A stretch of DNA of 32,764 nucleotides from Elusimicrobiota bacterium (lineage in GTDB: Bacteria; Elusimicrobiota; Elusimicrobia; UBA1565; UBA9628): assembly GCA_028868375.1 (NCBI GenBank), contig JAGWUP010000019.1:1-32764 (forward strand), in the 5' to 3' direction. The translations under genes were made by a program, and so were the position numbers. The notes below the pieces were generated by a model that saw only the letters and a list, made by a program, of their open reading frames with translations, was not told where the DNA came from and ran no database searches. Positions 6,920-14,257 of this stretch are shown here, piece by piece (the first letter of the stretch is position 1; each line of letters opens with the position of its first letter).

Positions 6920-7354
6920 TCACGCACCGCCGGTTTCCGTAATTACAACTCTCACATGCGGCTGTTCATCGCGGCCCGCATGGCATTTGCTCGCCAGCAG
7001 TTCGCACACTTGCGAATCGTCAATCCAGGCCAGATTATTCAGCGCGTCGAATAGGCTCTTGCAAAGATTGTCGGTGTCCGGCTTCTGGACATGCGGCACT
7101 CGTGGCCACGGCTTCATCTTCGCTTTGTTCAGTCGCCCCGGCCGCGGCATCACGAAGCACACCTGCACGGTAAGCGGCCCTGACAATGGCGCGCCTTTGT
7201 ATACCTTCGACAGCTCATACTTGGCGCTGGCCTTGAATGCGTGGACAGGGTGTTTCGCCGGTATGAAGTTGCGCACATGGCCGCCGACGATTCCGTGTCG
7301 TTGGCGCGGCTGCGCGACTGGCACCGCGGGGATGGTTAGCACGATTTCGCTCAC
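6920..7354 (-). CDS. RusA-like Holliday junction resolvase
   Basis: A 144-residue protein of the RusA family, which cuts four-way DNA junctions during phage recombination or before packaging. The family core is clear: KPDTDNLCKSLFDALNNLAWIDDSQV holds the conserved metal-binding aspartates. The N-terminal strand (IVLTIPAVPVAQPR) also fits. I use GTG at 7354, which overlaps the upstream TGA (GTGA) and has GGAG eight bases before it, because it gives the usual family length; an upstream ATG would add 24 unlike residues. It forms part of the phage recombination set with the annealing protein and the PD-(D/E)XK nuclease. Confidence 0.85.
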   Translation of the reverse strand: MSEIVLTIPAVPVAQPRQRHGIVGGHVRNFIPAKHPVHAFKASAKYELSKVYKGAPLSGPLTVQVCFVMPRPGRLNKAKMKPWPRVPHVQKPDTDNLCKSLFDALNNLAWIDDSQVCELLASKCHAGRDEQPHVRVVITETGGA

Positions 7355-7752
7355 TTCGCGACTCCATTCATAGCTTCGAAGCCAGCGGCGGTGCCGGTTC
7401 CATTGCACTTTACGCACGGACGCCAAGTTGTTTCCTTGCTCACAAAGTCAATCCGCGAGACCTCGTTTCCATCGCCCATACACTTCGGACAGTTGCCGGT
7501 GTCGGCAATGTAGTCCGCCTCAATGCGCTGGTACTCGGCAGTCGAGATGATTAGGGTTCGCGTCGGAATTCCCCTGAGTGTCTTGCGTCCCTTGCGCGGC
7601 CCCGACTTCAGGATTTTCGGCACGCCTCCTGTGAATTCGACATACAGAGTTTCGCGCCCGGCCTTTGGAAAACATTCCCACTTGGCAAACCAGAATTCTT
7701 CCGGCAGCGAATAGGCTTTTCGTAAGTATGCTTCTGCGAGTTTCAGATTCAT
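7351..7752 (-). CDS. Hypothetical zinc-ribbon protein
   Basis: A 133-residue protein. The N-terminal 85 residues are unrecognised. The C-terminal part carries CPKCMGDGN ... CVKCNGTG, a pair of CxxCxGxG-type knuckles like those of the DnaJ zinc domain, probably binding one zinc. AGGAGG precedes the ATG at 7752, and the start overlaps the stop of the upstream HTH gene (ATGA). Its stop overlaps the RusA start. A DNA-related accessory role is possible from position only. Confidence 0.6.
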   Translation of the reverse strand: MNLKLAEAYLRKAYSLPEEFWFAKWECFPKAGRETLYVEFTGGVPKILKSGPRKGRKTLRGIPTRTLIISTAEYQRIEADYIADTGNCPKCMGDGNEVSRIDFVSKETTWRPCVKCNGTGTAAGFEAMNGVAK

Positions 7753-8018
7753 CTGCGCCTCCTGAATCTGATGCCCGCGCCACACAACACAAAGCTCGCA
7801 TACTGCCGCGTGCAATCCAGTTCGCGCCCGATGGCAGTTGGTCGCCAGCCGAGCTTGCCAAGTTCAAGGATGCGATCGCGGTTGCCTTGAGGGCCCGGCG
7901 GACGCATGATGGTTCCCTCGCGGCGCAGTTGACGGTGTATCCACTTCTGCGAGCGCTTGTATCGCGCGGACAGGCATGCGATTGTGCAGCCGGATTCATA
8001 TTGGGCGCGGATGGTCAT
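7749..8018 (-). CDS. Small protein with two helix-turn-helix motifs
   Basis: An 89-residue protein in which two HTH-like segments follow each other: residues about 7-33 (YESGCTIACLSARYKRSQKW) and about 50-77 (ILELGKLGWRPTAIGRELDC). The arrangement resembles the tandem HTH of transposase or resolvase C-termini. It is coupled on both sides: its ATG overlaps the stop of the replication gene, and its stop overlaps the next start. Possible roles are transcriptional control or help to the replication protein just upstream. Confidence 0.55.
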   Translation of the reverse strand: MTIRAQYESGCTIACLSARYKRSQKWIHRQLRREGTIMRPPGPQGNRDRILELGKLGWRPTAIGRELDCTRQYASFVLCGAGIRFRRRR

Positions 8019-8791
8019 GGTTGCATCCTGTGTTCGTCGAGTCGCTTCTGTGCGCGTTTCATTTGCTGATCGGTGATGAGGTCCCATTGTTCGCCCCTGA
8101 CGATGGATACGAACATCGCTATCGGTTTCTTCCCGAGTTCGCGGGCGCGCTCGGCGGCTCCCAAAATCGCGAGCAGGCACTTGTCGTTTCGCTTGAAAGT
8201 TTCGGGGTCGGTATCCGCGAGCGCATCGCGTAGTCCTTCAAGAATCTTGACGCTTTCGAGGTGCACTTCCCTGAGCTTGTTCAGCGGCTTGAACCGGATT
8301 TCTTTCCGTCCGTTTTCCAATCCAAAATTCTTGCCGCCGCCGTTCCCTACCGGCGCCGAATTATTGTTCTGTTCTGTTATGTTCGGTTCGGTTCGGTTCG
8401 GTACTGTAGGTTGCGCGTGATCTACGGTTGGTAGATTTAGAGCCGCAAACTCGACTGTCTCTAACCAGTTAATCTCTTTGGAAGTAAGGACTTCCAACGC
8501 TTCGTAAAACACCTCAGCACGGCATCCGGTTTTCGCTTCCAAATCTTCGGCGGTTAAGGGACCATCCGCATCCGCCAGCGTCCCTCGGGCTGGGCACTTC
8601 GCAGCAACTTGCACAATCAGGCACCAGCAGCAGAACAGCGCGGGTCCGTTCGTCTTACGCATGAGCCTGCGGTAACTCTTGCCGTCATGCTTGGTAGGCA
8701 TGCCGACCCAACTCAGCGGCCCGGCGATACGTCGCGACTGCCAGACCTCGAAATGTTCGTCCCAGTTTCGGACTCTAAACACCGTGGTCAC
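8015..8791 (-). CDS. Replication initiator/replisome-organiser-like protein
   Basis: A 258-residue protein. The first 110 residues (FRVRNWDEHFEVWQSRR ... WVGMPTKHDGKSYRRLM) match the start of phage replisome-organiser (DnaD/O-like) proteins with a winged-helix fold. A low-complexity Pro/Asn/Thr/Gln linker (about 125-150) follows, then a helical C-terminal domain. In lambda-type phages the origin lies inside such a gene, and here the linker DNA is a run of short direct repeats. Start is GTG 8791 overlapping the upstream TGA (GTGA). Assignment rests on overall plan, position between methylase and RusA, and the linker; helicase-loading activity is inferred. Confidence 0.6.
   Translation of the reverse strand: MTTVFRVRNWDEHFEVWQSRRIAGPLSWVGMPTKHDGKSYRRLMRKTNGPALFCCWCLIVQVAAKCPARGTLADADGPLTAEDLEAKTGCRAEVFYEALEVLTSKEINWLETVEFAALNLPTVDHAQPTVPNRTEPNITEQNNNSAPVGNGGGKNFGLENGRKEIRFKPLNKLREVHLESVKILEGLRDALADTDPETFKRNDKCLLAILGAAERARELGKKPIAMFVSIVRGEQWDLITDQQMKRAQKRLDEHRMQP
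8366..8404. repeat. Short direct-repeat tract within replication gene, candidate origin
   Basis: On the plus strand GTTCT occurs twice followed by four GTTCG units in a row. It encodes the linker PNRTEPNITEQ of the replication protein. Iterons inside the initiator gene mark the origin in lambda-type phages, so this is a candidate ori. It could instead be simple coding low complexity. Confidence 0.4.
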
Positions 8792-9108
8792 TGGTTCCCC
8801 CCGGCGCTTCGGATTAAGGCGGCTCTCGTGTCCGCCTTCGCTTCGATTCGATACTCAAACAACCCACTCCGCCTCTCCCCGCGAACCCTCCGCACCACCG
8901 TCAGCCTAAACGGTTCCTTCCTCAGGTCGCGCAACCGTGCCGACACTGACGCCTGCGGGTCTCCCGTCGCCAGCGAAATCTCCGATAGCGTGCGGAACTG
9001 TCCGTCGCGCATCAGCTCGTACACGCGCCGCTGCTGTGCGTTCAGTCGCTCGCAGTCGAACTCGGCGTCGTATGTCGCGCCGCCGAATGTGAGTTCCATT
9101 TGAGTCAT
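8788..9108 (-). CDS. Winged-helix DNA-binding-like protein, 106 aa
   Basis: Residues about 22-60 (LNAQQRRVYELMRDGQFRTLSEISLATGDPQASVSARLRDLRK, shown in part) form a clear winged-helix: helix, turn, recognition helix with SVSARLRDLRK, then a wing with a basic VVRRVRGERRSG hairpin. ATG 9108 overlaps the methylase stop (ATGA) and its stop overlaps the GTG start of the replication gene. A sequence-specific DNA-binding role near the replication or methylation genes is likely; the target is unknown. Confidence 0.65.
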   Translation of the reverse strand: MTQMELTFGGATYDAEFDCERLNAQQRRVYELMRDGQFRTLSEISLATGDPQASVSARLRDLRKEPFRLTVVRRVRGERRSGLFEYRIEAKADTRAALIRSAGGNQ

Positions 9109-10217
9109 GCGACTGCTCCAGAAAACAAATCGCGTACCGGCTTCGGGCTGATGCAATGCGGGCTGAACCACAGCCGTTCGCGCCATTTATTGGCTCGCCC
9201 GGTCGCTTCGTCGTCGTCGGAAATCAGCCCATATCCCCCGGCTGCTTCCCACTCAAACACGCTCCATGATTTCGGCATTTCGTGCTCGCCTGAATACCCC
9301 GCTAGACAGATTCGCATCAACGGATTCTCGCCTTGCTCGATTGCCCACTCGCGGGCCTTGTGTGCCACCTGTTCGCAATCCGTGGCATATAGCCCGGACG
9401 TCCTGTCCGCAGAATCGGCGTAAGGCGGGTCGAGAAACACACCCGTCAGCCCGTGGCGGAATGTGACCGATGGACCGCAGACACGCGACCAATCTCCGCA
9501 ACAGACGCGCACGCGGGAGAGGCGTTGTGCGAATTCTCCCAAGTAACCTTTCAGCCACCCCTTGCGCCGCATCGCATTGATGCCTTGTCCGTTCGGGTTA
9601 TTAGCCGACAAGTGGGGAATCTGTCGAGTTATCCCAGATGCTGGCGTTTCCGAGTACCCACCCTTCCCGCTGTCGCTCAGGTGCGGGCGTTTCCGGTTCA
9701 CGCCCCGGCCGCTGTCGCTCAGGTGCGGGCGTTTCCGGTTCACGCCCCGGCCGCCGTTGCGCAGCGTCAGAACTCCGTTCTCGCTGATCCACGGTCCCTT
9801 GCCGGAGCACCAGCCGGAACCAATCCAGCAGCATTGACCCCATACCCACCAGCCGGCAGCCTTAGCGTCGTAGAATTCAGCATCGCCCATCAGTCGTTCC
9901 GTGATGCGTTCGCGTTGCCCCAGGAGCCACAGATGTCTCGCGTGTAAGTCTGCTTCGTTCACAGGCCAATCGGCATGTTCGGCAACTGAATCAGGAGCGT
10001 GTTGCAGTGCTCGCCAGAAGTTTGACAGCAATCCATCGGCATCATTGACGGTTTCAATCGACCCAGGGCCATCGGGGCGAAGGAATAACACTGCCAGCGA
10101 TCCTGCGAACGGTTCGACGTAGTTTTTCACGTCGCCGAATCGACGCCAGATTTCGTCCGCGACAGGCGACTTTCCGCCGAACCACGGAAACAACGGTTGA
10201 TAATCGCCTCGCCTCAT
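9105..10217 (-). CDS. D12-class DNA adenine methyltransferase
   Basis: A 370-residue Dam-like N6-adenine methyltransferase. FPWFGGKS (10-17) is the D12 motif X, VEPFAGSLAVLF is motif I for S-adenosylmethionine binding, and LDPPYA near residue 270 is the DPPY catalytic motif. Between them is an insertion with perfectly duplicated GRGVNRKRPHLSDS units and a degenerate third. ATG 10217 overlaps the upstream stop (ATGA). No restriction enzyme gene is adjacent, so it is probably an orphan methylase protecting phage DNA or marking it for replication or packaging. The recognition site cannot be read from sequence. Confidence 0.9.
   Translation of the reverse strand: MRRGDYQPLFPWFGGKSPVADEIWRRFGDVKNYVEPFAGSLAVLFLRPDGPGSIETVNDADGLLSNFWRALQHAPDSVAEHADWPVNEADLHARHLWLLGQRERITERLMGDAEFYDAKAAGWWVWGQCCWIGSGWCSGKGPWISENGVLTLRNGGRGVNRKRPHLSDSGRGVNRKRPHLSDSGKGGYSETPASGITRQIPHLSANNPNGQGINAMRRKGWLKGYLGEFAQRLSRVRVCCGDWSRVCGPSVTFRHGLTGVFLDPPYADSADRTSGLYATDCEQVAHKAREWAIEQGENPLMRICLAGYSGEHEMPKSWSVFEWEAAGGYGLISDDDEATGRANKWRERLWFSPHCISPKPVRDLFSGAVA
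9670..9753. repeat. 42-bp perfect tandem duplication in methylase gene
   Basis: Units 9670-9711 and 9712-9753 are identical, 14 codons each, in frame. They encode two copies of GRGVNRKRPHLSDS within a loop insertion of the methylase. Confidence 0.95.
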
Positions 10218-10528
10218 GCGCCGCCCCCCGTCTGCACCTGGTTCAAAATATCCGCCCCCACGTCGCCGAGCCCATCCGCGATGCACGCGCGCCCGATGCC
10301 GAGTAACACCCAACGGCGCTCCGTCAGCTCGACATCCGCAATACGGTCTTTGCCCTCAATCAGCGTTCGGAGCCATTCGCGGGCCTTGGCGCAGTTCTCG
10401 CGGTGCGACTGCGTCCAGTGCTTTTCTCGGGATCGGCGCAGTAACACTTGGCGCACGTCCTCGATTTCCCAGACTGCGAGGCGAATCGTGGCGGTTGTGT
10501 TTCGGTCGCATTCCGTGCGAGTTGCCAT
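10214..10528 (-). CDS. Hypothetical protein, 104 aa
   Basis: Not recognised. The protein is mostly helical (IRLAVWEIEDVRQVLLRRSRE, AREWLRTLIEGKD), without Cys clusters or transmembrane segments. AGGA lies nine bases before the ATG at 10528 and the stop overlaps the methylase start (ATGA), so the two are translated together. A partner role for the methylase is possible but unsupported by motif. Confidence 0.55.
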   Translation of the reverse strand: MATRTECDRNTTATIRLAVWEIEDVRQVLLRRSREKHWTQSHRENCAKAREWLRTLIEGKDRIADVELTERRWVLLGIGRACIADGLGDVGADILNQVQTGGGA

Positions 10529-10591
10529 CGTGGCGGTCCTGGTGTCCCGGTGTTATCACCCAAACAGGTTCATCTGCTCCTGTTTCTTCTA

Positions 10592-10984
10592 TTACCCGTT
10601 GTCTCTGAAAAATGATTCTTTGATCTCGCCGGCATCCGGCGTCCATCCATTGAGCGTGCCGTCCTCAAGGATGTTGAACACGATGTAGTCTCCATACTTT
10701 TGCGGAATACAGCCCGGCACGTAATCGCCGTTAATGGATGCAACTACCTTGTCGCCTGACATCAGGTAGTAGCTGCCATCGTCGCAGATTTTCATGTGGA
10801 CTTGCGCAGCGCGCTTAGGCCAGTTGCGAATCTTGCGAGTGGCAATGTCGATGGTCACGTCCCAGATGTCGCCCTTGCGAAATGGGAAGTCGTTCGGAAT
10901 GTCCTGGTCGTCGTATCGAACTGGCACAACGCAGCGTATTGCATCGACATCAATGTCTGTCGGAATTCTCATTTTTATGTGCAT
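10592..10984 (-). CDS. Hypothetical phage protein, 130 aa
   Basis: Not recognised as a named family. The sequence is beta-rich and acidic (IPTDIDVDAIRCVVPVRYDDQDIP, in part; KGDIWDVTIDIATRKI; DDGSYYLMSGDKVV; IVFNILEDGTLNGW), likely an all-beta domain. ATG 10984 is chosen because AAGGG precedes it by nine bases; an ATG four codons later lacks such a site. It sits in the early operon between a winged-helix protein and the methylase pair. Confidence 0.6.
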   Translation of the reverse strand: MHIKMRIPTDIDVDAIRCVVPVRYDDQDIPNDFPFRKGDIWDVTIDIATRKIRNWPKRAAQVHMKICDDGSYYLMSGDKVVASINGDYVPGCIPQKYGDYIVFNILEDGTLNGWTPDAGEIKESFFRDNG

Positions 10985-10997
10985 GCTTCGCGCCCTT

Positions 10998-11258
10998 TCA
11001 GAACATGGATTTCTGTGTCTGTTTATTCGCCACCTGCTTGACCATTTCCGCCAGCGCCGCGCGGCCCTGATCTGTGATCGCATACCCTTTCCACTCGCCC
11101 AACGGCTCGCACAACATGCCGTCGTCCAACAGCCGCAGCAACGCCGATTCGCACAGTGCCGCGTCAGTCAGCCGCAGTCCGAAACGCGCCGTGATTTCCG
11201 ACTCGGTTTGCGGTGACGACTGTTGCGACAGGTGCTTGAGCAGCGCTGCTGGAGTCAT
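10998..11258 (-). CDS. Small winged-helix-like protein, 86 aa
   Basis: LLKHLSQQSSPQTESEITARF, then ALCESALLRLLDDGMLCEP and GYAITDQGRAALAEM, follow the helix / recognition helix / wing order of a winged-helix domain as in small PadR-like or restriction-associated HTH proteins. Its ATG overlaps the stop of the nuclease gene (TAATG), so expression is tied to that gene. DNA binding is likely from fold; the role is unknown. Confidence 0.55.
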   Translation of the reverse strand: MTPAALLKHLSQQSSPQTESEITARFGLRLTDAALCESALLRLLDDGMLCEPLGEWKGYAITDQGRAALAEMVKQVANKQTQKSMF

Positions 11259-12289
11259 TAGTCTATTTCCGCGGCTTCTTCGGACTTGGTTTTCAACTGA
11301 TACGCCTCGAACTTCGGTGACGACTTGCGCTTGGGCCGGTCGGTTCCGAAATGGTTCCCGCGCTCCGTCACAATATCGCGCCCGGTTTCCTTGACGCGCT
11401 TCGCGGCCAACTTCGACAGCGCAGACGCCTGTGCCTCCAACATCACAATCTTGTCAACCCACTGCTCGGGCGCGCCCTCTGGCGCTCGGGCGGCATCGCA
11501 CAGGTGAGCGGCGGGACACGCGGCGCATTTCTCGACCAGCGGCCACGGTTCGCAGTCGTTTGGCTCTTTGCCGCGAGTGTCGAAGTAGGCTTTAGCGGCG
11601 TTGCGGACGCGGTATTTGATCGAATACAGGCTCTCGGAATCGAGCTTGAACAGCACGGGATATGTGAGTGAATTTAGGCGCGTGTTCCAAACGCGAACTT
11701 CTAGGGCCTTGATCGTGTGGAACTTCTCGGCCACGAGGAGTGCGTGCAACTGAAACTGGAACGACGATCGCACGTCACCATGACGCCATAGCGCGAACCC
11801 GGATTTGAAGTCCACCTCTGTCAGCACTTCCGGCGACTCTGAATCGTGAAGCATGTCCAATTCCGACGTGACGCGCAGCCCGAACTCTTCCATGTCAACG
11901 GCGAACTGCGATGAATGCTCACCGCGCCCACCGTCCCAGCAGCGGATATTTTCCCAGTGAAGATCGTGCAGATACCGCGCGAACGCATACGCTGAACGCT
12001 CGGCGCCCTTGATGACATCCGGTTGCACGTCGGGCCGCGCCTTGGCAAGCTCTTGCAGCAACAGTTGCTTTGTGTCGTCGAATGACGCTTGACCGCGGCT
12101 GTCAACGTAATCGCTGATCGCAGCAGAGAAGGCATCGTGGCAACCTTGACCGGACGCCATCGCGAATGACGTATTGAGCACCGCGCCGAGTTCGATGAAC
12201 CGCGCTTGGCGCGGGCACTCGGCGGCGTTTTCCAGCGTGGAGCGATCGGCTGGTTGCAGGACTTCGGGTTCGATGAAAAGTTCTGTCAT
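11258..12289 (-). CDS. PD-(D/E)XK nuclease with Fe-S cysteines (RecB/Cas4-like)
   Basis: A 343-residue nuclease of the RecB/Cas4/AddB exonuclease group. One Cys (C25) lies near the N-terminus and three (C255, C258, C264) near the C-terminus of the domain, the spacing that holds a 4Fe-4S cluster in this group. Catalytic positions: His51 (GQGCHDAF), Asp145 (ELDML), Asp160 and Lys162 (EVDFKSG), then Gln180 (FQFQLHALL) as motif QxxxY-like. A basic tail ends the protein. With the annealing-type protein upstream it forms a likely two-component recombination system in which the exonuclease makes single strands. Its ribosome site (GGGAG) is the last unit of a hexamer repeat tract. No cas genes or CRISPR repeats are nearby, so a CRISPR role is not supported. 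Confidence 0.85.
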   Translation of the reverse strand: MTELFIEPEVLQPADRSTLENAAECPRQARFIELGAVLNTSFAMASGQGCHDAFSAAISDYVDSRGQASFDDTKQLLLQELAKARPDVQPDVIKGAERSAYAFARYLHDLHWENIRCWDGGRGEHSSQFAVDMEEFGLRVTSELDMLHDSESPEVLTEVDFKSGFALWRHGDVRSSFQFQLHALLVAEKFHTIKALEVRVWNTRLNSLTYPVLFKLDSESLYSIKYRVRNAAKAYFDTRGKEPNDCEPWPLVEKCAACPAAHLCDAARAPEGAPEQWVDKIVMLEAQASALSKLAAKRVKETGRDIVTERGNHFGTDRPKRKSSPKFEAYQLKTKSEEAAEID

Positions 12290-12294
12290 TATGC

Positions 12295-12480
12295 GCTCCC
12301 GCTCCCGCTCCCGCTCCCGCTCCCGCTCCTGCTACAGCTCCAGCTCCCGCTCCAGCTACAGCTACAGCTCCAGCTCCCGCTCCCGATCCCGCTCCTGCTC
12401 CCGCTCCCGCTCCTGCTGCCGCTCCAGCTCCAGCTCCCGCTCCAGCTCCAGCTCCCGATCCAGCTCCTGCTCCAGCTCCG
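12295..12480 (-). repeat. GGA-rich hexanucleotide repeat tract (31 units)
   Basis: The plus strand is 31 consecutive hexamers of the form GCTCCN (variants GCTACA three times, GATCCN twice, GCTGCC once). On the minus strand, the sense strand of the operon, 27 of the 31 units present GGA every six bases. The five units nearest the nuclease gene are exact (GGGAGC)5, which fits the G3N3G3N3G3N3G3 quadruplex motif, and the last unit provides the GGGAG ribosome site seven bases before the ATG at 12289. All frames through it give only dipeptide repeats (Ser-X, Gly-Ala, Glu-X), so it is most likely untranslated. It fills the 214-bp gap between two genes. Confidence 0.9.
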
Positions 12481-12503
12481 ATATTTATTCCTCGCAGGCC
12501 TAA

Positions 12504-12767
12504 TCATTTGAGTCTCCCGAAAGATTCGACTGCCGAAAGCTGGACGTACCAATCTGACGGAAGCGACTGTGCATCTTTCCAATCCTTTGTCGTGAGCGGC
12601 CCAGTCTCATAGACGATTGCAGCATCCTTGAGCATGACGCAAGTTTCATTCACGCCGACGAGCAGGCCGGTATAGATGTAATTAAGACAAAACAGCGTCA
12701 CGCGCTCGCCCATCAGTCCCACGAGTCCTTCGCCTTCGACTTCGGTCACATTCACGATTTTTTTCAT
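12504..12767 (-). CDS. Conserved-looking small phage protein (beta-barrel-like), 87 aa
   Basis: A compact beta-rich protein: [42 protein letters not shown], in part, has the strand-turn-strand pattern of an Sm-like barrel (YTG-L-GV then CV-L-DA). I recall similar proteins in other mobile elements, without a known function. AAGGA lies eight bases before the ATG at 12767. It follows the annealing-type protein and precedes the hexamer tract. Confidence 0.6.
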   Translation of the reverse strand: MKKIVNVTEVEGEGLVGLMGERVTLFCLNYIYTGLLVGVNETCVMLKDAAIVYETGPLTTKDWKDAQSLPSDWYVQLSAVESFGRLK

Positions 12768-12796
12768 TGCGTTTCCTTATTGTTAAAGTTCACCGC

Positions 12797-13651
12797 TCAT
12801 GCTCCCCTCATTTCCAGCGAATTCGACACGGCATCGAGGTCCGCCTTGTTCCAGTTGCGCGAGAATGACGGATCAAACTCGCGGCCGGCATAGGAATGCA
12901 CATACGTTCGCCAGTTCTCTTTCGTCGCCGTGCCGGGCTCGACGCATTTGCGCCAGCGCTCCACGACGCCAGCGACTTCAGCATCAGTGACACGCTCTCC
13001 GCGCGGCTGGGCGGTCGCTGCGGACTTGTTCGCCTCCGGGCTCGGTCGTTTCGGCGGCAGTCCCATATCTTCGTCGGCCTCTTCCGCAGGCGTGCCGCTG
13101 TAGCCCGCGAGGATCGGAATCCACCGCAGGATCTGCGCAATAGCCTTCGACGTACCGCGAGTCTGCGCCATCGACTTCGCCGCGTGCTTTTCTTTCCACC
13201 GCGGGTAGTTTTTCAGCTTCTCGTCCATCCAGCACTCGGCCTCCGCTGCCCCGACAACCTGGTCAGTCGAAAGGCGCACGACCTCAACGCGGGCCTCATA
13301 GCCCAGCACATTGCCGGCCTCCGTCGTGATGCGTTTGCACCACACGGTTCGCGGCGAAAGTCCGCACATTCCGGCGCATGTACACCACGCCTCGACTAGC
13401 AAGTGTTTCTTGCCCTGGATGTCGGCAAACAGCTTTTGCTTTTCAACGATGTCATTCAATCGAAACGCGATTTGCTTTGCGGTGTCGATACCGATGCCCA
13501 GCTCGGCAAACGCGGTCATGGCGTCGTGGTGATCGGGGACCGTCAGAGCGGTTGTCGCCGTCGCCTCGAATTCAGCATCGACGACATCGGGCGCGCCCTG
13601 CGGGATTTGATACTCCGGCGGCTTTTGGTCCAAGAGTGATTTTTGCGTCAT
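12797..13651 (-). CDS. Putative single-strand annealing-type recombination protein
   Basis: A 284-residue protein. The central block (QKLFADIQGKKHLLVEAW, then GYEARVEVVRL and AAKSMAQTRGTSKAIAQIL, then AGYSGTPAEEAD) matches a recurrent phage protein group that sits beside exonuclease genes; SMAQTRxTSKAxxxxL...LAGYxxTPAEE is its hallmark. The C-terminus carries a small helical domain typical of accessory DNA binding. The pairing with the RecB-like nuclease supports a Redbeta/RecT-like annealing job, but the family link is from memory and context rather than proven homology. Start ATG 13651 overlaps the upstream stop (ATGA). Confidence 0.6.
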   Translation of the reverse strand: MTQKSLLDQKPPEYQIPQGAPDVVDAEFEATATTALTVPDHHDAMTAFAELGIGIDTAKQIAFRLNDIVEKQKLFADIQGKKHLLVEAWCTCAGMCGLSPRTVWCKRITTEAGNVLGYEARVEVVRLSTDQVVGAAEAECWMDEKLKNYPRWKEKHAAKSMAQTRGTSKAIAQILRWIPILAGYSGTPAEEADEDMGLPPKRPSPEANKSAATAQPRGERVTDAEVAGVVERWRKCVEPGTATKENWRTYVHSYAGREFDPSFSRNWNKADLDAVSNSLEMRGA

Positions 13652-13959
13652 GGATTTACTCCAGCGTTAGCCGATGCGTGTTCGCAGCACTCTTTCAGGA
13701 TGTCTGTCTCGAAGTCCACCATCAGCAACTCTTCGAGCCGCAACTGCTGGTAAACATGGCGGCAGTCGAGAATCATCGGCTCCGGGTCATATCCTTCGTC
13801 GGCCGGCAGCTCATATGACGCCAGCGAAACGCGAATGATATTGATCTCAATCAGTCGAACGCCCTCAGGCGTGACCGCATATGATGCCGTCGCGGAAAAC
13901 ATAATGTCGCTGTCGTCTAACAGCGTGAACTCTCCGGTAATGTAAGTATTGCTGCTCAC
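13648..13959 (-). CDS. Hypothetical protein, 103 aa
   Basis: Not recognised. Residues 1-55 are beta-rich (FTLLDDSDIMFSATASYAVT, RLIEINIIRVSLASYEL) and the rest is helical and acidic (YQQLRLEELLMVDFETDILKE). The start is GTG 13959, overlapping the previous TGA (GTGA), with GGGAGG upstream; the stop overlaps the next ATG. It sits inside a coupled early-gene chain. Confidence 0.55.
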   Translation of the reverse strand: MSSNTYITGEFTLLDDSDIMFSATASYAVTPEGVRLIEINIIRVSLASYELPADEGYDPEPMILDCRHVYQQLRLEELLMVDFETDILKECCEHASANAGVNP

Positions 13960-14222
13960 GCCTTTCTCGCCTCCCTCATCCGCACAGCGACCTCGACCGA
14001 ATACAGAAAGCCAACATACGCCGTGTGCGCGTCACTGCCCCAGTAATTCGCCACCGAGTCGGATTCTGCGCCGATCTGGATGCGATAGGGCATCCAACCT
14101 CGTTGACCCAGGTACTGCACGCGCCACTGAATATCGTCAGCCACATCGCCGAACGCGGCCCGCAGTAGCTTGGCAACGTCATCGGCGAGCTGTGCGACTT
14201 CGAGTTCAATTGCGCGGGTCAT
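13956..14222 (-). CDS. Hypothetical protein, 88 aa
   Basis: Not recognised. The first 30 residues are helical and acidic (IELEVAQLADDVAKLLRAAF); the middle (DDIQWRVQYLGQRGWMPYRIQIG) looks beta. The ATG at 14222 follows GAGGTG. It overlaps the stop of a twelve-codon open frame that itself overlaps the csrA stop, so its translation may depend on ribosomes coming through csrA. Confidence 0.5.
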   Translation of the reverse strand: MTRAIELEVAQLADDVAKLLRAAFGDVADDIQWRVQYLGQRGWMPYRIQIGAESDSVANYWGSDAHTAYVGFLYSVEVAVRMREARKA

Positions 14223-14257
14223 TTCACACCTCGGCGCGTTTTGTGGATTGCTTTCAT
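14219..14257 (-). CDS. Possible coupling minicistron after csrA (12 aa)
   Basis: The frame MKAIHKTRRGVK begins with an ATG overlapping the csrA TGA (ATGA) and ends with a TGA overlapping the next gene's ATG (ATGA). Both overlaps are exact. It may exist only to hand ribosomes from csrA to the next gene; it may equally be chance. Confidence 0.3.
   Translation of the reverse strand: MKAIHKTRRGVK

Noticed and set aside
11258-12480. Cas4-like nuclease plus repeats as a CRISPR-Cas locus
   Set aside because: The repeat is a six-base head-to-tail tract without spacers, and there are no other cas genes. The nuclease pairs with a phage recombination protein instead.
12289-12507. Open frames across the hexamer tract encoding Ser-Arg, Ser-Trp, Gly-Ala or Leu-Pro dipeptide repeats
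   Set aside because: A hexamer repeat leaves every frame open automatically. The ATG at 12507 has no supporting homology-like segment beyond the repeat, and the tract ends in the ribosome site of the nuclease gene.
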